Shown one piece after another: positions 55,051 to 64,000 of a DNA stretch of 64,000 nucleotides (position 1 is the stretch's first letter; the number at the start of each line of letters is the position of its first letter). The stretch is from assembly GCA_030407085.1 (NCBI GenBank), contig CM059586.1, forward strand, positions 87,293,501-87,357,500, read 5' to 3'. A program made the translations under genes and the position numbers. The stretch comes from Trichopria drosophilae (lineage: Eukaryota > Arthropoda > Insecta > Hymenoptera > Diapriidae). The notes beneath the pieces are model-generated. The model made no database searches, was not told where the DNA came from, and saw nothing but the letters and a program-made list of their open reading frames with translations.

Positions 55051-55318
55051 CAGAAGAGTCCCGGTAAATTTTCCCGCTCGGTTCCTCGCCTTCTCCTCCC
55101 GTCTCCTTATATTTGTCAAAAGAAGGGGAGCGCTACTTCTCCCACTCTCTTCAATCGCGTTCCGTTCGTGACGTCACAGCAGGCCCCTCCTGAGGCCCCA
55201 GTGTGCAAGGTGGGGGAAAAAGTGAGCGGCGGCAGACAAATATAACGAGACGAAACTGGGCAAATAAATATGCTGTGACGTAAATATAGCGAGACGCAAA
55301 TATAACGGGACTCTACTG
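55051..55318 (-). mobile_element. pogo-like MITE (CAGTAGAGTCCCGG family), reverse-oriented copy
   Basis: It starts CAGAAGAGTCCCGGTAAATT, TTCCCGCTCGGTTCCTCGCC and ends AACGGGACTCTACTG. The CRE TGACGTCA is at about 55170. Some of the right half is duplicated (GCGAGACGCAAATATAACGG). Confidence 0.88.
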
Positions 55319-55320
55319 CA

Positions 55321-55961
55321 TGACCATCAAAATATCCAATTGGCTCTAGTTTTTGAGAGATTGAAGGTTAAAGGGGTATACCCATTTTATTTCAGGCATC
55401 TTTAGCATCTATTCACAATAAAAAAAAATCTGCTGTCCCATCAGTAAGACTCACCACCATAATAGTCCATTAGACCTAGTTTTTGACTAAATTGAAGGTC
55501 AAAGGGGTAAAAAATCATGTTTTTGGACATTTTTCACATGTATGTTACAGGATGCGGCGCAAAATAATCAAGAAATGCAAAATGGCGGATCCAATATGTC
55601 AGCCGAACTTTTTAAAATTTGAATCACTCGTTATTGTTTGCAAAAACAGAACATTGCGCGATAAAATACTCTAACTAGAACGAAAAAAGCTCGAGTATTG
55701 GAATGTGTGAAAAAACAGATTTATTACACAAACTCTACATAACACAGTTTTACGACCTTAATTAAATGCTACTAATTTCTTGTCGTTCTGGCTAGATCAT
55801 TTTTTTGCACATCGTTACATTAGTATATAGGTGTGAAAAAGTCATAAAGTACGATTTGTTATCCTTTTGACCTTCAATTTGGGCAAAATAGAATTGAATT
55901 TTTTAACTCTTTGACCTTCAATATCTCAAAAACTGAAGTCAATTGGCTATTTTGGTGGTCA
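55321..55961. mobile_element. Inverted-repeat element, TGACCATCAAAATA termini
   Basis: TGACCATCAAAATATCCAAT, TTTTGAGAGATTGAAGGTTAAAGG at the left is mirrored by TTTGACCTTCAATATCTC, ATTGGCTATTTTGGTGGTCA at the right. A second internal copy of TTGAAGGTCAAAGGGGTA lies at 55493 and an AAAATGGCGGATCCAATATG motif at 55579. Confidence 0.65.
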
Positions 55962-56112
55962 TATTTGTCTTTTGAAGCAAACATCAAAATCGACGCCTAC
56001 TTAGAGGGCAACGAAAGTTTGTTGGGCTGCATTATTTATTAATATAATATTAATAATTAGTATAATTTCAACATCCAATTCTTTTTACAAATCGATTTAA
56101 TTGTATATTGTA

Positions 56113-56488
56113 CTGTAGAACTTCACTTTATTGTCCTTTATTTTTTTGGCGCCTTCACATTATTAGCAAGATTCCCTTTACGTATTTAGCGCAGGCAAGG
56201 TTAGTTCTTCTTCCCTCTTTCGTATAGTACTCCCCGTCTTAAGTTATACGGCCGATTCTTTCAAGATGGTCGAAGTTTGTCCAAAGTTATAACCCCTCAC
56301 TATCCCCACTTCCGTAACTTTATTTATATCCGTGCAATGGGTACTTCTATGTGTGAGTGGTGCGAAGCGAGTGCGACGATGTGGTGGGGGAAGGAGAGGA
56401 AGAGATGGTATAACACTGGAGAAGCATTTGTCGGACAACAAAGTGAAAGCCAAAACCCCGAGTAGGACAATATAGTGAAGTTTTACTG
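56113..56488. mobile_element. TA-flanked MITE, CWGTARAACTTCACT termini
   Basis: TA-CTGTAGAACTTCACTTTATT at the left is mirrored by ACAATATAGTGAAGTTTTAC then TG-TA at the right, in 376 bp. The core is GC-richer (GGTGGGGGAAGGAGAGGAAG). The open frames in it are on both strands and unconserved. Probably pogo/Tc1-mariner type. Confidence 0.75.
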
Positions 56489-56490
56489 TA

Positions 56491-59400
56491 CTTGACAAAC
56501 CAATATTTGGTTTCGTAACTTAAAGAAATAAACAACTGTGTATTTTTTAATATGAAGTAAATATTGGTTCGAAACTGCACATTTTGTTAATTTCTATCCC
56601 ATTGTTCCGACAATTTTTGAAATGATTGTCAGCATTGTTTGTTTTATTCAGAATAATGAAGTTAAAATGAGAGTTCATTGAGACACTCAATTTCAAGATC
56701 GATTTGCGAAAATGATCCCTATTAAAACGTTTTCATTATATATGAAGATTTTTATTTACAATGATATTTCGGCTAAACATAATAGCCCAATTTATGTGCT
56801 ATTACGTATTTATGAATACTGAAAAGGCGTGAAAGGATAACATTTCAAATTTAGCTAGCCCCGTTGTCAATGATTCGGTTCGGAAGTTATCGTAATTGAG
56901 TTTCCAAATTCGATAATCAATATAGGCAGATGCTCGGGCGTGAAAGCGTATTTTTGAATATCATTCGATGTTAACGAGCTCTTAAATTGGCAGCCGTCCG
57001 ATTGATGAGGCACGTGAGGTCCGATTTCGTACTGGGAAGTTCTCCTGTCTACTTGAATTTTTGAAATTAATTTAATTTATTACTGGACCAATTACACAAA
57101 TTGGCTATAATCATTGATCGGATTTGCAATTAATTGTACATTACTAAATCACATTTGTCTATTTCTAGTAACAAGGAGAAACTATTTGTGAGTTAATCAC
57201 CTCGTCTATTAACTTTCCAAAATCGTTTATACTAGCTATGCATTTGAATAATTATTTTGATAAATTATTAGTTTATTTATTGAATCATACTCAAGTTCCA
57301 AAAACACGCTTGATTATAGACATTTTCCTACAAAATTTTCAATTTTTATAATGTAATGTAAAAAACTACTAATTGTATGTATACAAATGTGGAGGCGTTT
57401 TTTTCTCAATTTAATCATGATAATTTCACTCCTCATGACGATTACTGCAACTATTTAAATTCCGCTGAGAACGTTTTAAACATTGTTAAGCGGTTAAATT
57501 TATTAACAATTTTAGTTTTGTGCACTACACTACTTTATGTAAATCAGTTGAAAGGTGAAACGAATTGGTGAACAAAAAAATTACGAAACACCACAATGCT
57601 TTGGAGTGTTAATAGTACCAGTAAAACTAACGAACGTTTTCCAATATAGGATTGAACACTGAATGAGAAACGTAATACACTCTCCGCCCGTCGTGACATG
57701 TGTATTTTGATTCTTCCGCCGGAAATGACGGTTTTACAAGGACTTGTCAATTAGAGTTTTAAATTACACGTAAATGAATGCAATCATTTTAGACCATCTG
57801 ATTAGATTGTTTCTGGTTTCGATATTTTTAGACAAAATTGCATTGTTTCAAATGCCGTTGACTCTTCATTGCACGTAATTTCAATAAGGAACCAAGCCCT
57901 GGGTTCTAAATGTGCTGCGTGAGCGCGTAATTTTTATTCATAGTTCGTATTTGGTTTCCTTCTACTAAAATTTAGCATTGGATATCCGATGCATTAATAT
58001 TTTGCTCTTGAGTAATAATGAAGATTAATCGGTGATAAAAATCTGTGTTTAATTATTAGTTCCCTTTGCCCAATTCATTAATTTTTTTTACGAGTTTAAC
58101 CAAGAATAAAACATATGAAGTACACGTTTATAATTAAAAAGGGGAATCTTATGATTTGTGTTGAGTAACAACAGTTTTAAATGCTAATATAATTTTTGTT
58201 AAGTTTCAAGAAAGGTATGAAAATAATTTTGGTACCAAATAAATTTAAATTCCACGAATTAAACAAAAAATTAAAGATATTTAGTAGAACATTATTAGGT
58301 ACTTTGTTACTAACTCTTTTCTTTTTATTGACCTAAAGATAATGGACCATAGACTTTTTATTTCAAAATGAGTTTTATTTAAAAAGTGTTTTTTTTTTGT
58401 AGTACAAGAAACTACTTGCATGTTGGAAGTATTCAAAGAATCCGTAATGTTTCCATTTCTTTAGCAATATACTTAACAGCTATGGACACGTTTACTGTCC
58501 AATTACTGGATTTAACTGGACCATGACTGCAATAATTCCTGAATAGCAAATTTCGTGAACTCATTTCCTTTCGTTAATTGTGAGCACCTAACCAACGTAT
58601 CACTGCGTACAATTAGAACCCATTATTGTAGACTTGTAAATTACCGTCGAAAATAAATGTTTCCTTTTCCAAATCTGAAGGTGGGACAATTGAACATCTA
58701 ATATAAATTAGCACTGTATTTTACTAAAGTAATAATGTACATAGTATTGAAGATTTGTTTGTAACATTTTTTTTTTGTAACATTAAAATCAGTATAATTT
58801 GGAGCAACGGAGAAGTAAATCTCCATTTTGTAACAGTATCACTTTTAATTTTTTGCAAGTAAACGACATTTCTTTGTAACAATTCTTCAAATATTCGTTT
58901 ATTTAAATAAAATATTGCGACTACTATTAATAACTGTGTATAAAATCTATTATTTGAATACCAGAATCAATATATTTTGGAGCTGACGAGGCTATAGATA
59001 ACTGTACACTCTTAAAATAGTCCTTTTGAGTCCTCAAGTGGAAGAATCCTCTTAATCAATGTTCTTCGATTTGTCTGAAATTTTACTGGCGTTTTCTATA
59101 TCGAAAAATATGTGTCCAGGTAAAATTAGAAGTCCTCGTCTCTTAAAGAAGTTTCCCAATCTTCAATTTAGTAAAATTTTACATTTTTTAACATTAAATT
59201 TTAAAAACTCATTTTTGCTCTAAAACGCGTGATATGTAGTAAAAAAACATTTCAATAGTGCAAATCGATTGGGAATTTGTCAAGGAATTCAGTCGTATTT
59301 ACGTTTTTTAGCTGAAGTTTAACGCGTGAACAGTAAATTGAAAAAACGACTTTTTCATTAAAAATTCATAACATAAAAATACCGGTTTCGATTTGGCTTA

Positions 59401-60432
59401 AATATTCAGAAATGATAGTGAAAAGTACATACTTTCAAATGATTATATAAGCGACCTAGGTTTTTTTATTTTTTTGCTATATTTCTTTAAAATATCGTGA
59501 ACATTCAATTTTTTCAATGATTTGTCTCAATTTTCGCGCATTTTTGCGCATGCACAGCTTTGGAGAAGAAATTTCAACCGAAATTTGGGTTCCATGGAAA
59601 ATTTCCAATCAATTATGCACACTATAAGTGTTTATTTTCTTATTAAATTATTTTCTTGATAAATTCTATCGAAAATAAATTAAAATAAAGTATCAGAATG
59701 CATAATTTATCGTAAATTTATCGAGAGTTTTAAGTATATGAAAATTTTCGTGATTTTTTTTACATTGAATATTTTTTTATGGAATCTATTTTTCGTGTAT
59801 ATTTTTTGTGCTTATTGTACTAAAATTAATATTTCTTATTCAAGGAAATTTTACAAATAAAATAATACAGACTTTTGTTATTTTACAAATTCTTTTTCAA
59901 ATATGCATTACATAACTTTATAACTTTAGTATGGTTCACTTTATATTTATCCGCGTAATAATGAATTTCAAAATATTTTCATGTAACTATTTTATAAAAA
60001 AATGCGGAGTCATTGCTTAAAAGAAACTCTAATATTAGTTCCACGTGTCATTTCCACCACTTGGTCATGATAGTAAGTTTTTTGTTACAGGGTACATTTC
60101 AAGGAAAAGGCGATAATAATCGACTCCATAAAATACGTATACTAAATCTCCCTTTGGCCAATTTATACCAATTTATTACGCTCGTTTTTTGTTACATATA
60201 AATTTTGATACAATTTGTCTACATTTATTAATTGAACTATTTAATGCTTCGACATATACCAAGTCATGTCGTACCTATAATTATACATTTTTAGTTGACG
60301 CAACAAAGACATAACAGTAAAAAAGAAATGTTTGAATACGCATTTTTATTTCAGTGTTAATTGGTCATTTTCATTATGATTCGAAATTATAGTACAGTAT
60401 ATATATATATATAAGTTTATTCTGATTGCTTG
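56491..60432. other. Single-copy AT-rich region, no gene recognised
   Basis: No exon with splice sites and no strong repeat. Two less AT-biased patches (56870-57050 and 57640-57740) could be conserved noncoding sequence. A 64-codon ATG frame at 57377-57571 has no support beyond being open. Confidence 0.45.
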
Positions 60433-60434
60433 TA

Positions 60435-60627
60435 CAGTAGAGTCCCGGTGTATTTGCGTCTCGTTAAATTTACGTCCCAGCATATTTGCCAAATTCCGTC
60501 TCGTTATATTTGTCTGTCGCCGCTCTCTTTTCCCCCACCTTGCGTGCTGAGGCCTCGGGGAAGGGCCTGCTGTGACGTCACGACCGTAACGCGACTGAGC
60601 AGAGTGGGAGAAGCGGTGCTCCCCTTC
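60435..60627 (+). mobile_element. pogo-like MITE (CAGTAGAGTCCCGG family), right-truncated
   Basis: TA-CAGTAGAGTCCCGGTGTATT, the CCCCCACCTTGCGTGCTGAG core and CRE TGACGTCA (about 60572). It stops at GGTGCTCCCCTTC, without the right terminus. Confidence 0.88.
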
Positions 60628-62854
60628 AATAGTTTAATTGAAATTGGATTTAATATCCTTGACTTTTTTTTCGGCCCTTTTCAAATTCTAATTTTACTTC
60701 GAATGTTTGTAAATCAAATTATAATAAAAATATAGATATCAGTATCCGTTTATTCTCTTCATAGAACTTTATTTTTCCAAATATTAAAAAAAAAGGTACT
60801 TTTTTATTGTAAACTTTTTATTTTTAAAGTTCTTAATAAATTCTTTTGAAACTAATTCACAGTTTTTTCTTTTTTAACAATTAAGAAATGCAATATTCCC
60901 CCTTGATATTTTTCCATTTTTGATTATTGTAAACCAAAACCGTTGTAAGCTAGCTTCTGGTAAAATAATTTGTTTCTTGTTTTTGATATTAACAAATTTT
61001 GTTTATTTATGTTTTTTTGAGAAATAAATTTTGAAAAGGTTCATATTTATTTACATTTGATGTCTTAATTAATTCGATACACCAAGAAGAACTTCTAGTT
61101 ACAAACTATATTGAATATTATGAATAAAAAAAATAGGTTACATGTAACTACTCAAACCATTTTTTCAGTTACTTCATTGCCTTGTACGATAAAGACAACG
61201 ATAATATTATTAAATTGGTCAAAAAGAACGTAACTCCACTACCTTCCGTTGGTAAAATAATAAAAAATATTTTTCGATACACGTGTCTAAAAACAGTCGA
61301 TAAAGTGCCTACTTTTGCGAACAGTTTATCAAAAAATTTGTAAAATTGTAAAATTTTACAATCTCCACTCGGTCCGTAAAATTGAACTTTACGGCCTAGG
61401 ACCGAAAAGTACTATTTATGGACTTATCCTGAATGGCTTTAAAAAAATGTGTTATTTGCACTTGTGAATCTTCGTTTTACTTCGATAAATAATACTATTA
61501 ATGGCCTTTTCTATTAGTACTTACCGATTACACGTGTTCCATTCCAAAATAAAAAATGTATACACTATGTCTAGTTATTGTAAAGCAGATAATAACAAAT
61601 AAAAATGTTTATAAAATTACTTTGTATATTAAATTTAAGTATTCAATATGTTGCTTGGCAGATCATTTTAAGAGAACAACTAAATATGAGATTTTTAGTA
61701 ATATAACGAGAGTAAGTATTCATTTCATGCTTAATATGAACATTAATTACTCTCAAGCATTTCAAAGAAAGAAATTCTATCGTAATTTAAAAAATTTATT
61801 AATTTTTTCCCACAATAAATTTATACTAGAAAATGACCATGCTTCTTTCATAAATTACAATAAATTTTATGGGAATAGGACATAAAATGGAATAAAATAT
61901 ATTGCATACCAAATTAAATAAAATCATGATAAATGTCTCTTTCTATAATATGAATTTAGTTCTTGGTCTAGAAAATTACTTGAACTTTAAGAAACGTTTT
62001 TTAAGTATTCTAGAGAGAACACGATAATTGATGGTAAGTCAATCTTCGATTTTGAAATAATAAATAACCATTACAATAAAATTATTTTTATATTAATAAA
62101 CTCGTACTTTTTTAACTGCATGTTAGCTCAGAGAATATTCATGAGAGTTAATGTACTACTATTTCTGTGGTCCTTATATGTGCATTTTTTCTTCGTACAA
62201 TACAAAATAGAAAATGTATCTGAAATAGGTGTGTTCTTTCAAGTCCCAAACTATACTACCACATATTTATATCCATCCTTTGTGTTATACAGCCATCGTG
62301 ACGAGCTACTTTATACCTGATACCTATTTCACGCCTGTAGGCGTAGGTAGTGACACTACATTTATATACTTATATTAAAATTGATCGTTTCAGTAGATTG
62401 ATTGCTGTGAACTGTTTATTGCTAATAAGGGGTTGATATATAACACCCAACTAGAAAATTTTAAATTATTTTCGCATGTTTCATTATAATTAGAAAGTGT
62501 CATTTTAAAATTTTGGTTATTGACGACCCCAGGATTAAAATTAATGACATTATACTTATTTGCTGCATACATTTTGGAAGTATAATAAAGTAAAGTCTTA
62601 TTTCACTGTTTATATTATCGTATACAAACGCGTATGGGAAGAATTTATCTCTTGTTTGGTAATTTAAGGGCCGACGTTCATTATTTGAACATTTTTCATT
62701 TTTCATAAAAGTTGCTAGAATTTTGGTAATTTTTAATATCGGTATAGTAAAAAGTACACTGACTTGTAGTGAAATGTACCAAGATGTATTAATGTTTATT
62801 AGTAATAATGGACAATTTTCCATACAAAGAAAGTTTGGCCCTAGATTGGGATGA
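60628..62854. other. AT-rich region, no gene recognised
   Basis: A 109-codon frame (61556-61885, plus) is biased to AT-rich codons with no domain or splice context; I do not support it as a gene. Confidence 0.45.
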
Positions 62855-63572
62855 TTAAGGGGAGGCACCACCTTTAAATCAGCTGTATGACATACAGCTT
62901 TAAAAAATTTGAAAAAATTATCTGTTTAGTAATTTTTGACGTGGAATTCAGTGGTGCTAGAATAAAAAGTGTAAAAAATTTGTTTGACCCAAAAAAAAAT
63001 TTTCTTTTTCGAAAAAATCGGAATTTTTTAAAATCCATACGAGAGGCTGTAGAAAATGTGTTTCCATGTTCACCCTAATTTTCTTGAATTTTTACATTAA
63101 TTAAAAAAAATGTAGAAGCATTTTTTCGAAAAAACAAATTTTTTTCGCGCTAAAATTTAGAGGTCAAAAAAATTATTTCTAGAGTAATTTTTAACGTGGA
63201 ATTTAGTGGTGTTAAAATAAAAAATGTAAAACTTTTTTTACGCTTAAAAAAAATTGTGTTGTTCTCTACAAAAAATTTATTTTTGAAAAAATCGGAATTT
63301 TTTAAAATCCATACGAGAGGTTGTAGAAAACATGTTTTTATGTTCACCCTAATTTTTTTGAATTTTTAAATTAAGTTAGAAAAATGTAGTTGCATTATTT
63401 CAAAACAACAAATTTTTGTTTAAACTACAATTTATGGGTCAAAAAAATTTCTTACGCTTTTTATTCTAGCACCACTGAATTCCTCGTCAAAAATGACAAA
63501 AGAAACAATAGTTTCAAATTTGTTAAAGGTGTATTTCATAGAGTTGATTTTGAAGGTGGTGCCTCCCCTTAA
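62855..63572. mobile_element. TTAA-flanked MITE, GGGGAGGCACCACC termini
   Basis: TTAAGGGGAGGCACCACCTT at the left and AAGGTGGTGCCTCCCCTTAA at the right form a perfect 20-bp inverted repeat with TTAA. Inside, GTGGAATTCAGTGGTGCTAG with TCGGAATTTTTTAAAATCCA and ACGAGAGG(C/T)TGTAGAAAA occurs as two direct copies (about 62940 and 63195) plus an inverted third (about 63460). Confidence 0.88.
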
Positions 63573-63829
63573 TTTTCAAGACAATAGTTTTCGGTGTAGA
63601 AATATTTCAGCAATTATCAATGTTTTTCAATTCTTATAAACTAGACATTTTCTGAGCTAGATTTGTCATTTTTACATATATTACAGATTACAGTATTTGT
63701 TAACCAGATTGCAGATATTTATTTGGTCCGACATCAAAATAATATTCAATTGATTTCCTCATTTCCGAAAATAAAAATTATTTTATTATTCCATACACCT
63801 AATTGATATTTTAATTGTTATTCTCTCTT

Positions 63830-64000
63830 AGTTTTTTGGAGTGAGAAATTATTTTAAACGAGTGGAAATTACTCTACATGGAGTGAAAACTCGCCAGGTT
63901 GGAAGTGAAAGAGTGAAGAATGACAATTCACTCATTCACCATAGTGGCTCATTTTCACACCATAAAAAGTGAATTTTCACTATTTTCAAATTTCGAGAGT
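63830..64000. repeat. GAGTGAAA-family element running off the window
   Basis: TTTTTTGGAGTGAGAAAT, TACATGGAGTGAAAACTC, GAAAGAGTGAAGAATGACAA and AGTGGCTCATTTTCAC are the same motifs as at 0.59-1.31 kb. The right end is outside the window. Confidence 0.6.

Noticed and set aside
56244..56580. Overlapping open frames on both strands, one starting like a signal peptide
   Set aside because: They are contained in or overhang the TA-flanked MITE at 56113-56488; frames on both strands and no splice context.
57377..57571. 64-codon ATG frame with a hydrophobic C-terminal segment
   Set aside because: Length is within chance expectation and there is no second supporting signal; kept only as a note.
60430..60735. 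101-codon plus-strand frame
   Set aside because: It lies mostly inside the pogo-like MITE at 60435-60627; the same frame is broken in other copies.
61556..61885. 109-codon plus-strand frame
   Set aside because: Composition is that of AT-rich noncoding DNA (Ile/Lys/Asn/Phe/Tyr), with no domain, splice sites or promoter.

Overview
This window is AT-rich eukaryotic nuclear DNA, most likely from an insect. The evidence is intron-containing genes with short GTAAGT-type introns, a tRNA with internal pol III promoter boxes, non-LTR reverse transcriptase debris, and a very high load of small DNA transposons. A hymenopteran would fit, but the sequence does not prove the order. There is no bacterial or viral gene organisation and no CRISPR array.

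Two protein genes can be rebuilt, both on the minus strand. The first (41615 down to 27909) is an ortholog of the coiled-coil centriolar-satellite/cilium protein CCDC13. I rebuild it as nine phase-compatible exons encoding about 524 residues; its introns are full of repeats. The second (51487 down to 48657) is a Lys/Glu-rich nucleolar-type protein with one C-terminal RRM, in three exons (482 residues). An intact tRNA-Arg(CCT) lies at 45444-45516. A GC-richer stretch at 2.0-2.3 kb looks like a TATA promoter plus noncoding first exon of a minus-strand gene that continues beyond the left edge of the window.

Most of the rest is transposon-derived. Several TTAA-flanked palindromic families (piggyBac-like ends, CCC...GGG) are present, together with a decayed piggyBac transposase C-terminus at about 53.7-54.05 kb. 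That relic sits between inverted arrays of a dispersed ~124-bp unit carrying the motif pair AAATGGCGGATCC/AATATGGC. Five copies or fragments of a pogo-like CAGTAGAGTCCCGG element each lie at a TA; three of them contain a CRE octamer. Other elements are a Tc1-like CAGTACCGCTCAAAAGT element, a TIR element with GGGTGATTCTCC ends, arrays of CACTCT/AGAGTG palindromes, arrays of CAGTAC/GGTACC motifs in the CCDC13 introns, a ~92-bp minisatellite, and two LINE fragments.

Layout: 0-2.4 kb palindromic repeat array and promoter; 2.6-7.4 kb inverted-repeat and TGGCGG-unit block; 7.8-10.5 kb mostly single-copy AT-rich; 10.5-17.4 kb nested elements and minisatellite; 17.4-27 kb AT-rich with scattered MITEs; 27.9-41.6 kb CCDC13; 42-45 kb MITEs; 45.4 kb tRNA; 47 kb LINE fragment; 48.6-52 kb RRM gene; 52.3-56.5 kb piggyBac relic and MITEs; 56.5-64 kb sparse, ending in another palindromic-repeat copy. 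I found no clearly novel multi-gene system. The most interesting signals are the transposon biology: a MITE that makes up almost a whole intron, motif-bearing dispersed units, and a minisatellite apparently grown from a transposon end.
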